The notes beneath the pieces are model-generated. The model had not been told where the DNA came from. It was given only the letters and a program-made list of their open reading frames with translations, and did no database searches. DNA of 64,000 nt, taken from assembly GCA_025266875.1 (NCBI GenBank), contig JALLLT010000062.1, positions 1 to 64,000 on the forward strand, given 5' to 3'. Position numbers and translations under genes: made by a program. Below, piece by piece: positions 24,964-36,544 of the stretch; the stretch's first letter is position 1, and each line of letters starts with the position of its first letter. The stretch comes from Fennellomyces sp. T-0311. Its lineage: Eukaryota > Mucoromycota > Mucoromycetes > Mucorales > Lichtheimiaceae.

Positions 24964-25227
24964 TAGTAAACGCGAGAAAAAGAGATTAGGACGCGTCTTA
25001 GCGCGTGTCTGGCAGTTTAAAAACTTAATAATCCAGCTCCGCGCCTCGTACATCCCACGTGATGGTTATACTAAACACGGTATAACCTGTATTCCCTTAA
25101 ACAGACGGGGGCGGTCCTAATTGCCACCTTGTGAGCACCCACTATTGTGTGCTGTTACATTCTATTTTTATAATCTACAAATCCATTGCTACCTACTTCT
25201 CAATCTATACCACACTTACATAAGGCT

Positions 25228-25345
25228 TTACGGGTCGGGTCGGGTCGGGGCTCTGTAAAAGACCTGAAAGCTGAATGGGTCGGGCAACAGTGGACCCATA
25301 CCCGACCTGAAGCATCAGGTAACAGGCCAGGTACAGGTAGTCGGG
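25228..25345. repeat. GGGTC-rich direct and inverted repeats
   Basis: Three tandem GGGTC units at about 25230 are followed by GGGTCGGG near 25280 and the inverted CCCGACC near 25304. The cluster sits just before the recognisable start of the family-C transposase and replaces its expected 5' exons. Similar GGGTCGGG runs occur at the tips of some hAT-like elements; I cannot prove a boundary here, although TAAGG is found on both sides. Confidence 0.4.
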
Positions 25346-25380
25346 TATTTTGCGAGACCCTATTTAAGGTATCGACTGTT

Positions 25381-27813
25381 GGTGGGCGTCGTGTCCGTGG
25401 AGCTCTACTTAAGCAGTACGCATACTACAAGCTAGGCTACAGCCTCAAAAGGCTTTTCAGGTATGACAGCTTTGAGGATAAGATCATCGAATGGAGACTG
25501 AATCTCTTCAATGGCATCGAGTTTCGCAACATTTACCACAGTTTAAAATGGAACAGGCCTAAAGATGCAAACCGCATTCCTTTTGGTGCTGATGGTCACT
25601 CATGGATGCTCACCCTCAATGTCGACTGGTTCGCACCTTTTGACAGCGGTCACTCTTGTGGCGCTATATATCTTACGGTCAATAACCTACCTCGTGCCGA
25701 TCGATTCAAAACGGAAAACGTCATCCTTGTGGGCGTCATGCCTGGGCCACACGAACCAAATACCTACGAAGTGAATAATTATTTGGAGCCCCTCGTAGAT
25801 GATCTTCTTGCCTTCTATGCGGGTGTTCATATGAAAACTTTCAAGTACCCAAGAGAAACCATGGTACGTGCCGCTCTGTTGAATGTCGCTTGCGATATCC
25901 TGGCCAGCCATAAGGTGTGTGGCTTCACAGCACATTCCAGTACACGTGCTTGCAATAAGTGCAACCGCGAGTTTGTCACTGATCAGAAGACTGGCAATAT
26001 GGTCTACGCCGGTACGGACATTCCCCATGCAAGTTTGCGAACCAAACGAAGCAATCGTATTACAGCTGACAATTGAAGAAACGCAGCGACTCAGGCTGAG
26101 CGGCAAAGACTTGAACGAGAGCATGGCACCCGCTGGTCACAGCTTCACAGGCTTAGCTACTTTGACCCAGTATGATGCACCATAATCGACCCTATGCAAA
26201 ACCTTTTCCTTGGCACAGCTGCTCGTATGGTCAAAGTCTGGAGGACCCAGGGCGTCTTCATGGAATCGGTGTTCAAGAATATGCAAGAGATTGCTGACCG
26301 TGTTGTGCTGCCCTCTGGGGTGCTGACGCTTTAGCGCAAGATTGAGCAAAAATTTGGCTTCATAACGGCGGATGATTGGAAGGTGTGGGCCTTGGTGTAC
26401 TCCGCTTACGTGCTCCAGAGGGTTTTGCTTCCAGACTATTACGAACACTGGATGCTGTTTGTCGATTCCTGTCGATTGTTGGCGCAAACGAGGATCATGT
26501 ATGACAATATCGCCGACACACACCAGAAACTTGTCGAATTTGTAGACAACTGTGCGATGTTATATGATGATTCTGTTGTAACACCCAACATGCACCTCCA
26601 TCTCCACCTCCGCGAAGTTCTGCAAGACTTTGGCTCCATCTATGCGTTCTGGTCGTTCAGTTTTGAGAGATATAATAGGTATATGAAGGATGCTGATACC
26701 AACCAGAAGGATTGACTCGAGGTCACGTTTATGAAGCAATTCATTGAAAAGACTGGTGCCATTGATTTCGTTCAGGTCAAGGCTGCTCGCTTTGAGGGGA
26801 ATTCGGCCGAGTTCAGGATGCTGCTACAGATTGCTGGACAATCTTCTCGTCACGTACTGCAGCAAGGCCCAAGTGAGGAATTTGGAGGTCTCGACTATCA
26901 GAAAGAGTGGATCCTGTGAGACTAGGGCTTTCTTCCTCTCTCTTCAATGTAGGATTACAACCAGTATTTATATCTACTGCTGTGGTAAAAGGGTTACCGG
27001 AAATGGAGTATTGTTGATATCTTAATTGGGAATATGATGGGGATGTCTATTATTATCAGGGTACACAGGCATATTGGCGTTCTAGGGCTACTATCCGCTT
27101 CCGAGTGATTTACGCGTCATAATCTTTCTTTTTATGTGGAGTATTGTTTCCCAAATATGACACCAAGTACCTTCGATTATGAAACGTTCATCAGCTACTC
27201 TATGAATCCAAGCCTATTCATCAATGTCACTGGATCTGAGCCGCGGTCCCCTTCGACTGCGATCATCATAAGTGATGGCGTTGACACAAACCTTAGCGAA
27301 GAACACCACGCACACTTGCTTGAGTACTATGTGTATACGTATGGTATGGCTGTTTTGCCTACAAGTGACGGGATTCCAGCTCATGCGTTTGCCACGCAGA
27401 AGGCTGAGAAGTTTCGGACGATTGAAATCTTTGGACAAACATATCGATCAGCAGCTGTGGCATCCTCGCGTGGATCCTACATTCGGGTTGTCTATTGGAG
27501 CGGTGAGCAACCTGGCGCGTACACCAGCTGTGTGCAGTATTACTTCAAGCATCCACTGGTTGTCAATATCACATCAGTGCTCCACCATCTCGCTTTCGTT
27601 CATTGGTACCGCACCGTACCGGAATCCCACCAGCGATTCACTTTAGGCAGCCTTAAAGAATGGCTATGGCAGTTCACAGATGAACGCTACGATTGTATCA
27701 TACCTGTTCACCACATCCACTCACAAGTCGCTGTTGTTGGTTATGGGCCGCAAGATGACGTGCAAACAGCCAGAATGGTTGTGATTCCGTTGTCAAAACG
27801 GATTACTGTTTAA
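25381..27813 (+). pseudogene. Family-C Tnp2-like transposase (right copy of the left pair)
   Basis: Strong match to 54124-56591. In order: KQYAYYKLGYSLKRLF, LTLNVDWFAPF, AIYLTVNNLPRADRF, VILVGVMPGP, NYLEPLVDD, a Cys cluster ACNKCNREF, the D-x-M-H-like IIDPMQNLFL, HWMLFVDSCRLL and TPNMHLHLHL. From 25390 to 26919 it is a single frame interrupted at 26074-26076 (TGA), 26173-26175 (TGA where the paralog has Arg in FDPVR), 26332-26334 (TAG where the paralog has Gln) and 26713-26715 (TGA). After a 200-base unclear stretch the C-terminal domain is intact (27136-27813). N-terminal exons seen at 53640-54090 in the other copy are missing, replaced by the GGGTC repeats. It converges on its accessory gene at 27894. 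Confidence 0.75.
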
Positions 27814-27893
27814 GAAAATAAAAAATTGTTCTTGACAAAGGTCCAAACCTTTACTCAAAATTGACTACTGAAAGAAGCAGAAAAAAAAGGCTT

Positions 27894-29156
27894 TTATTGT
27901 TGCTGAGGTCGGCGCACAGCTCACGAAGGCAACCTGCTCGCCAGCTTGGGTGTCAACATGAAATCGCACTTGAGGTCCACTGGTCTATGCTCGATTCTAC
28001 CAGTGGTACTTCCACGACTAGTGCCCACTCGACGTCGTACGTTGCGACCTTTCTCGACAGAGTTGCCATTGTCGTTGCTGTTTCTTCTGCTGTGGCAGCT
28101 TTCTACTGAATGGCAGTGACAGGTTGGCAACTTCCTCACCGCTGTCAACTGATCCAGTTTCTCGAAGTACTGGGTAGCCTACATATGCATACAACTTTTA
28201 GCATAAAAACAAATACCCTTCACTTAAAAATTTGGTTACCTGTTGGGAGTGATAGCCCACCTTGTAGACGTTGACAGCCTTATCACTTCCGTCAGCTTCG
28301 CCATCTGTCAACTCTGGAGACATACACTTTCGAGCGAGAAGTGCACTCCCACCTTGGAATGGGGATCCCTCTGCCTCGAGCAAGTCCACATTATCAGTAT
28401 ACGACTGACAGCGCGCATCATGCTTCTATATATGACCAGTTTTTCTTAAGTGCCACCTTCCTTGTTGAAAATCGCTTATCGGCTCTAACCTCTCGCACAC
28501 GCTGGTACCGGCGCTTGTCGTCGTTTTGCTCCTCCTTTCACTGTTTGCTCATGCGTGCATCATCACGGCGGGAGCGAAAAATGTTGTGCATCTTTTCGCA
28601 CACAGTCTTTTTGTCCACCTGGCAGCTTGGTCTGCCACACACCCAGTTAACCACTTTCGTGGCCAGCTGGTTGTTCGGTGCTCTGTTGAAGTATACACCC
28701 AGGTCGACTTCACTAGGTGGCTCTTCCTTGGCAAGCGACTCCAGTTTCTGATGGATGAGATCCTATGTCACTACGCGTATCAGGCCAAAGCAGTATTAGC
28801 ATTGCAATATTTTTCATTACCTCCACGTGCTTGATCTCTTCATCAGTGTATGCTCGGACAGCAGAGTCAGTAGGCACACTGACTACAAAGGCAGAAGGCT
28901 CACTGACTACAGAGGCAGCGGGTTGCATGCTCTGCTGTGCACCTTACAGGGCGCTGAAGTCTCGCAAGCGACCTTCGGTTTCTTCCTGCCTTGCTTGCAC
29001 ACGACGGTACTCGCCCAAGCGATATCGCAACTGGGCCTGAATATCATCAGGCACACCAGTTGCTTGGTGCAGGGTCTGGCGATCATTGAATGACAGCTCC
29101 TCATCACTGCTATCGCCACTGTTGCTATTGCCAAGAATGAAGTTAAAGTTGGACAT
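27894..29156 (-). pseudogene. Family-C accessory protein (right copy)
   Basis: Paralog of 18068-20640 and of the split gene at 56637-63405. Starts MSNFNFILGNSN at 29156; a coiled-coil-prone Arg/Glu segment follows. TAA at 28943-28946 interrupts one continuous frame (the 228 bases to the next Met are in register). Then an intron with donor GTAATG leads to EVDLGVYFNRAPNNQLATK..VDKKTVCEKMHNIFRSRRDDARM, equivalent to the FDLDFRRGVN..VDDPKY block of the left copy. A further stop interrupts the basic segment after RMSKQ. GGSALLARKCMSPELTD near 28360-28290 is the conserved middle motif. The C-terminus reads LASRLPS*A where the other two have LP-x-W-A, so TGG to TGA. Confidence 0.6.
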
Positions 29157-29327
29157 CTAGACTACGCATAAGTATAAGCGTTCACATAAATTAAACAGCA
29201 AATATTACAGTAATTGGAGCGAGCTGAGGCAAGATAAGGCAGTATGAAATGGATACTTTCCAACATGGTGTTTACACCTTATATATTTGGTACTGCCGTC
29301 ACGTTAGGTGACAAGCGTCGCAATGAC

Positions 29328-29652
29328 TATAAAAGTTGAGTACGGAGCTCGAGTTCTTTTCTCTTCCTTTAACTTTTTCTCTTCAGTTTTATCAATGTAG
29401 TTCATGAGTGCCAAGGTAATAACAGTGCTGTTTCCTCCGCGCTGCCTTCATATAATCATTGACTTTTTCCAAAGCCCAGCGCTACTAATTGTATTCAAGG
29501 CATTATCCTCTCTTTTCGTTGACACTGGAGCTTTTCTGGCCAGAACACTGAGCATATCACAACATAGTAAGCATCCTCTCAAAGCTTGGTCTGTTGTACT
29601 TTTCTTAACAGGACCTCTTCCTTTGCAGCCATCACTCCATTTCACACACTAA
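29328..29652 (+). other. TATA-driven short reading frame cut by the CACTA insertion
   Basis: TATAAAAG at 29328 is followed by a C/T-rich leader and an 82-codon frame starting at 29404. The protein is hydrophobic and unlike anything I know. The position (divergent from a family-C accessory gene) is the same as that of the gene start at 63843, so it may be the first exon of a gene interrupted at 29682 by the CACTA element. I do not claim it is expressed. Confidence 0.25.
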
Positions 29653-31686
29653 ATCAATCGAGGTGCATATAATTCATAGACCACTACGGGAAAATTTGTA
29701 ACTGGAAAACCACTTCTGGGCACTGCAAATCCCTAGTCACGGGAAATCACGGATTTCGACAGTTTTGGGGATTTCCAGTGTCACGGATTTGCAGTGGCAT
29801 GTAGTGTATTTTCAGCAACTGCTAATAGGGTGCTTGTATAGCACCTATTTATTATTAACAAATAAAGGTAACGACATGTTATATATTCGTACGCAACGCG
29901 TGTAAGAGTGAGTTTATTTATATTTTCAATGTAAGCTAACACTATCATACTACTTCTTGCAATTCCGCGATAGTCTTTGTCGAGATAAAGATGATTTTGG
30001 CATTGCAGCTGTTGAATTGGCATTGTCCAATGGTTTGAGCGCCCTTTTCTTAACTGACTGCTTTGTGAGTTTCATGGTCGATGTCACTTTTCTTTTTCTT
30101 GCGTTAGTTTCCACAGAGTTCTCTGATTCAGTGCTTTGGGCGTGCTCTGAGTCTGCCATATTATCCTAGAGTATGTTGCTCCATTAATATTAATCATGCA
30201 TCCTTTGTACATTCCCTCCAATTCTCAAAATGCCTTATTTCCCCAACTTGCTTCATCGTCTACAACACGCTGTAGATCTGCAGCAAGCTCATCGTACGGT
30301 ATTCCACATATGTTGTTGAGCTCTTCGTGGTCATCTTCATTGCTACTAGATTCGCCGTCATCGACACTGCTGCTCGTTGAATCCTCCCTGTTACTGTCAT
30401 CACGGTTACTCTCATCGCTGCTCTCCAGGTCACTGCTACTGTCATCATGGCTACTTCCATCGCTACTCTCCAGATCACTACCACGGCCATATTCTTTTGA
30501 TTGTGCACCACTGCCGTCTTGATTGTCAGAAACTAGTAGCCGTAAGTTACCATATGTGCTTTCGTTCCCACTTCTCATTCTGTAGCCCCTACCGTAATGA
30601 ACACAGTACTGTTGGACGCCTTGCGCTCCGTTATTGCTATCCAGGTCATTACTATTGGATTGGTTAGCATACTCAACTTTGTCTTTGACATAAGATGAAC
30701 CTTGCTGGCGGCTCGTGTTCTGCTTGTTGAGCCTCATATCGATTTCACTCTATAAAATCGTTGGTAATAGTGTTGAAGCATATACTGCCTGGACACTTTT
30801 AGATCTACCAGTTATCTTGATCACTAACCAAGGGATCTCTGGCTCCGGCATGGTTTGTTTTTCTTGTATTACCCTGCTGAACATTCTGCCAGTGCTTTGA
30901 TAGAATCAATCGTGCACCCCAGTGACCGATGCAGTAGTTCAGCAGAATGTAAGAGGCAGCTTCTTGTTCGAGTTTGATGAACATGCTGCGGTGGTGAACT
31001 TTGACTCGATCTTGTGACCATAAGAGCGTGTTGCCAAGCTCATATGTCGTTTTGAAATAAAGGATAACGCCAGGGTATATTTTCTTTACATGCTTCAAGC
31101 GCTTTTCAATATCTGATTCAGTAAGGGCCGGCAAGTTCATATGTTGTCTATGATCTTTGATCAATTGTGCAAATATGGGCCAAGAGAATTTCACATTACG
31201 CTCCTTTAATTGGTTTGCCCCATCGACTACATGTTTCTTTGCATGTTTGATATACGGTGTGACATCCAAGGACACAGCTGCTGCGGAGCTACTGCTGCGC
31301 GTAGCCGACTCGTTCCGTTCAAGAAGATTGAGTAACCTGGTACATCGGAAAAAGTCCTCCGCCTTTAATACCTTGACAAGGCTTGAGTTTCTTCAATTCC
31401 CTTGAACAAATTGAAAATCTTATAAATGTTTGTCAAGATTGTTATGCCTAAACTGAGGTTTACTTAAGGCTCACAATATTTAAAAACATTTTTTAAGCAT
31501 GTTAAGATTCTTAGGGATTTATAAATGCATATCCAGCTCAAACAAGACATTAAGGATATTAAGTGAGTAAAGGTGAACACTTTGTAACGAAAACTTCAAG
31601 CGTCTGTGCCTTTGACTTATTGCGCTTTATTGATTATATATCAATAGCTTTATAGTGTAATAAAATACCCTTCAGAAAGACGTTAG

Positions 31687-34600
31687 TTACGTAGGCATAT
31701 CCTCATCACTCTCGGCAGGATTTGCTTCAGACAGAACCTCCCAACCAACTAACTGTTCGAGAACAGGTAGAATTCCATTCTTGTTTGTCCAGGAAGCTCT
31801 ATCCGCGTCATGGTTTAGCAAGTATCGACCATAAGCATAAGCACCGAGGGGATTTGAAAATGTATACGTGGAGGAGAAATCTGGAAGAACGGAAATAGAA
31901 CGCATGATCCGTGTAATTGGGGCGACAAAAAGACCATGGTAATTGTAGGTTAATGCTGGTGCCAGAACTTCCAGCCCGGTATCATGCTCTTCGTTAAGGG
32001 ACACGTACTCTTGTGCCAAAGCAAGATAAAGGATCTTCCCTTTGTAAACGCACTTAAACATCATCAGGACTTGACCGTACTTTTGGGGCCGCTCGCCATA
32101 ATCGAAAAGCGCAAAATCTTTCCTTTTGCGACCGAAAAAGAGATCATGAGTACGGATTTTGTCATCGACGGGAGTGCCGTCGCTCTCGTAGAAATCTTCT
32201 ATTGTCAGCGTTTTGAAAACCTCAACGATACTTGCATCCAGTGACGGCCAGTTACGAAGTTCAGTTGCCGCCGGGTTGCCTTCGATCTCTACATCGAGAA
32301 ATGCACGTAGTAACGTTAAGAAATTGTGATACTTCTTGCTGATTTCCTCGACAGTATCTATTCGTGCCTCCGGTGAGCTAAGTATCCATTGCGTAGAATT
32401 CCGTGTTTTTGTGGTCTCAGATACTGTTTTCATTGCGCGCTGCTTCCATATACCGGCTGTCCATGTGGTACCGATATCAAACAATAGATCCCTTTTTTCC
32501 ACGAATCTGGCCATTTGTACCATCGAGTCGAATCTGCGGTTTGTCTGCTTCGCTGGCTTCTTAGCTTCAAGTATGTGCAAATGCTCTGAGTGCATTGTAC
32601 TATAGTTGCCGATTGCTCCTCGATTGCAGATATCCTTTGCGTACTTTTGAAGCATATGGTTTTTGGGGAAAGTAAAACGAGATTTGGAATATGCTTGAAA
32701 TATTGGGCTGTAGTCATAGTAGCTCGTGAGGTGCTCTTCCATTTCCAAAAGCGATTCGTCTGTATGCTCCTTGGCTGTAGCCAGCATCACGAAATCTAAA
32801 AAACTTCGCAAACAAAGACAAGCTTGAGTTGGTAGATAATCATGGCAACATGGGAGGATGATCGTCATATGGCTCCGCAGCTCGGTATACGTGGGGTTGA
32901 TCAGTGAAGAATATAAAAACCCTTTTCGAAAACTATGGTGCTTTTGATACTGTGGCAATGATGCTGCTCGTTCGTTGATCTTGGTAATCGCAGTCCCGCC
33001 ATAATGTTCCCTTACATATCCCTCGACGAATTTTAGCAAGTGCTTGTACACACCGCCTATTTGGTGTAAGTCATCCACTAGTAAAGCATCATAAATATTG
33101 AACTGGGGTTGCGGGAGGTTCCAAAACGCATTCTATCCATAAGCCGAGTAAATACCGCAACATAAAGAAATTGTAAATCCTGACCTCCAACGGATGAAAT
33201 GAAAACATTACAGAGAGATCCTTTGCATGTTTACTCTGCCTGTTCGCAAGATACACCTGTGCTTTTCGGACAAGGGCTTGCATATTGTCAGTAGTCCGAT
33301 CGACAGAGTTACCTGTGTTGTTATTGAAGTTGCTCGTCGTTGTTAGACAACGGGGACAGCCGCGTAACGTCCAACACCCGTGTTTACATAGAGTTAACAT
33401 ATGTCTTGTAAATATCTTTGAGTTTTGGTATGACATACGTGAGCGGATATGCTTGAACTTACTGCTCTTCCATATCAGCTGAATAGCTGGCTAATGCCGG
33501 GATGCAACTGTATATCTTATTGTCTGGACCTTGCATGATATAAGGTGACTTTGATTGGAAAGGCGCGAGAATACGACCCATGCAATAGTGGAAAATAACC
33601 TTTTTCGCCTTTTTGAACCAATCCGTACTTCCATATATCTTGCTCTCGATCACCGGGAAATAAGCTAGCAACCGATTCCCGCGCAGAGTACCCTTATCAC
33701 GGAATTTGGAAGAAGTGTTGGCTGCAAAAAAAAAACGTGTTAGCGAGAGATGAAGAGCATTGACTGCGATGTTACCAAGCTTTAGATATAAGGGCCATGC
33801 TTGCTCCCGCGAGTTTCCAGTAACAACAGTTTTATCTGAAGCCAGCATTAAACCTAAGACCATAGACCCACTCGAAATCTCTGAAGATTCCGCCTATTAA
33901 ACATGTTACCATTTAGTGAAGATTGCGATAGTATATACAAACCTGCATGTTTATCCACCAGTTACCGCTATATAGGTCAGAATACACTCTGTCACCGTCT
34001 GAATCCGTCACTATTGAAGGTTGAATGTGTGTGGCGCTGTCAAATAGGGGATGACTGAATATACGCTCGGCGAGATGGCAGATATTGCGATATATAAGCA
34101 CTGGTTTCCCAATAGCATCGATAATCCTTTCGTCGTCTTTGAGTTCAGGGATGTTGGCCATATCAACTATTTCAACAGTAAACGGCTGTATGACACAATG
34201 TTTAAGCTCCACTTCTGACGGTATCACAATCATCATGCTTACCAAAGTGGCCTCAGTGCTTTGATTCTTTTTCAAATTCTCAAAAACACTTTCAAGCGTG
34301 GAATAGCGTATTATTGCGTTCAAGGGTGACTCGATAGCTGTGTGCTGTGCAAATCTGACGATATCAACAAGTCTACACATTCAATGAGAAGTTAGTAGGA
34401 ATATGTTTCCATCAAATCATCAGTAGGTTACCGCGAATATTTGGCATTGGAGATATTACAATCCAGTGCAAATTCTGCAAGCATCATATCAACTTCTGGA
34501 ATATTAACGGGTTTGATTGCGCGGGAGGTAGTTCCTGGCTCACTCCATATTTCACCACCGACCTTCTCTATATGATGTATTAGGAACAATATTTCCTAAT

Positions 34601-34981
34601 ACTACGTGTAGTATTACCTTCTCGGAGAGTCCGCGGCCTGTCTTGAGTATTATCTTGTTCTGAAGTGGACACATTTACAGGACCGTTTTCAGATTGCTCC
34701 ACATTGTTAAGCCCTTGGTATGAATTTTCATGATCATCATAATCGTAATTCATTTCAATGTAGTCTTCCCAGGTATCTGCGTTGGGCTGTACGCCTTGAC
34801 TTTGCATAGATACCAAGTTGATGCGCCTCCTCATCCCAAAAAATGGTAATCTGTGGTTTCGATGGGAAGTCAGAAGATGCTGTCTAAGAGCCTTTTGGTT
34901 GCGGAACAGACGCTTTGACAAGCACCATCTCTTCAGAGGACAAGGAAAAGTCTTTAGCTTCGACGTGAAAGGTTTGTGCAT
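31687..34981 (-). CDS. Plavaka-like transposase (B1), spliced, apparently intact
   Basis: Start chosen at 34981 (MHKPFTSKLK) because the C2H2 finger begins right after it; an in-frame Met at 35074 is possible. Order of landmarks: finger (CPLKRWC..H..SH), acidic linker, donor at 34617; EIWSEPGTTS and NISNAKYSR (34567-34432); exon 34372-33943 ending in SDLYSGNWWINMQ; then MLASDKTVVTGN..AWPLYLKLGN, LLAYFPVIESK, IFHYCMGRIL; GCPRCL near 33350; VDDLHQIGGVYKHLL; LCLRSFLDFVMLATAKEHT; HSEHLHILEAKKP. This order and spacing is that of fungal Plavaka transposases (CMC/CACTA superfamily). About six introns all fit GT-AG and no stop is seen. It probably could be autonomous with its partner gene at 35080. 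Confidence 0.85.
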
Positions 34982-35079
34982 AAAATGAAGAGTGCCTATC
35001 CAATGACAGAGCATATGTGACTGAAATATAAAAGTGCTGTGGCTGTGCCATGCCCTTCCTCTGCTGTCAACCATTCACT

Positions 35080-36544
35080 ATGGTAAGAACAAACCGTCGA
35101 TCAAACAATTCGTCAAGACAGCAACGGGCAAACGCTCGGGTTGTACTTCCTGCTGGAAATCGTCAAGATGCCAGCACAAGGCTACGAACAGGTGAGCGTA
35201 TTTCTCATTCAAAAGATTAAAACAGAACAGTTCTCAAGGGGGCTATTAGATCAAATCCGCAGCAATGATGACATTCTTAATTTGCTGCAAACTTTACCCT
35301 CAACATCAGCTGGACAGAGATCATCTTCAGCCAAGTATGTTGAGGACCTGGTCAATTATCGTGCTGAATAATTTATTTTATATTAGTGAGCAAGCTAATC
35401 AGATCGTAGACGGCGATTTGGACAGACGCGCTTCTATGTTGCCTATGACATCTTCGCCTACATTTGCTCCACTTGCTCCCTCAGACGAGTAATTTTTGGC
35501 CTATTTTAATAAGATGACTTTGACTCACCAATGCTTGGCGAAAAGATACGAGCCCTACGATTTTGATTCAAAATCACCGCTGTGGCCGCAATTCGTGAAT
35601 GGTGTTTTTCGTGATATGGTTTTTACGAATGCTTTCCCTTCTGTTGAAGATGCGGGCGTCCTGTGCCATAGTCTCATGCAGACTATCTACGGTGATTCCT
35701 TTGATGAACGGCGGTCGGTTGCTCCACGTTTGGTCAATGATGCAAGTGGTAGTTGAAATGGGATATATATTTAGATACTAACATGCCACGTATAATATAG
35801 TACATATCTGTAATGGGTGAGCATCGAACCCAACTTCACAACAGTGTTCGATATTGGTTGCTAGGTTTCGGATTTGCTGGCCATGATGCACCGGTGGATA
35901 TTGCTACAAGGCGCACAGCTTTGATTAACTATCTTCTTGTGGACATGCGGTAAGTTACTACCCGAATTATATACCTTGTTATAAACACGTTTTGTAGGTT
36001 TGCACGTCTAAGATATGGTACAGCAACTACATTCTTATATTCAGAAGCAATTTCAGATTGTATTCGCAGTGTGCTATTGACTAGTCGCCGCACTTCACGC
36101 CTGAGCCCACTCCCGGAAACTATACCTCGTCAGTACATAACGTTGATTGCGCTGATGGTATTATTTTTCTGAATTCGCTATATAACATACACTAATGATA
36201 TCAAATAGATCTATTACCGTATGATTGTGTGTGTTCAAAGAAATATCAACCAGCTGACACCAGAAGATATTCAACTGCATCGTACGGGTGACGAAGACAT
36301 GGAAACCGATCAAGATGGTATCTGTTTGGACAACCACGATCAGTTTGGTTTCGATTCGTCTTGGGAGGATTCCTATAATGATTTTCTGGATTCGAACGGA
36401 ACGGTGGGTGCCCTGATTAACTGGGAAAGCGTAGAAACATCGATAACTGACGACGTTGGTTCTACTTTGAGGAGTGGTAACCGAAGCGGGGTTAATCAAT
36501 TGTTTCGTCGTTTTGTTGCAGCAGAATTGGAGCATCAGCAGTAA
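35080..36544 (+). CDS. NAFP-motif accessory protein of Plavaka element B1
   Basis: Unnamed family. Start at 35080 (MVRTNRRSNNSSRQQ), 98 bases from the divergent transposase. Exons by GT-AG signals: 35080-about 35195; a Ser/Thr-rich part to about 35490; a frame from about 35510 with FTNAFPSVEDAGVLCHSLMQ; then HRTQLHNSVRYWLLGFG..ALINYLLVDMR (about 35812-35949), FARLRYGTATTFLY..PETIPRQYITLIALM (about 35999-36158), and IYYRMIVCVQRN..SSWEDSYNDFLDSNGTVG to TAA at 36544. Exon order and motifs match 61037-62310 closely. The layout faintly recalls DUF6532 proteins of basidiomycetes (a memory-based guess). No stop codons; likely functional. The role is unknown, perhaps end binding or regulation. Confidence 0.7.

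Larger units (their letters stand above)
21604..25140. mobile_element. Complete PIF/Harbinger element with TIRs and 3-base target duplication
   Basis: The left end GGGTGCTCACAAGGTGGCAA at 21604 is repeated inverted at the right end (to 25140), about 29 bases with one mismatch. ACT flanks both sides (21601-21603 and 25141-25143), the three-base duplication typical of PIF/Harbinger. Length 3537 bases. It carries the two expected genes, a Myb/SANT protein (+) and a DDE transposase (-), arranged convergently; 22960-23287 between them has no gene. Confidence 0.92.

Noticed and set aside
25228..25345. GGGTC repeats as an internal telomere-like tract
   Set aside because: The unit is not a known telomere repeat, the run is short, and inverted copies lie nearby.
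30196..30522. Ser/Leu-rich plus-strand frame
   Set aside because: Antisense shadow of the acidic serine-rich exon of the CACTA accessory gene.
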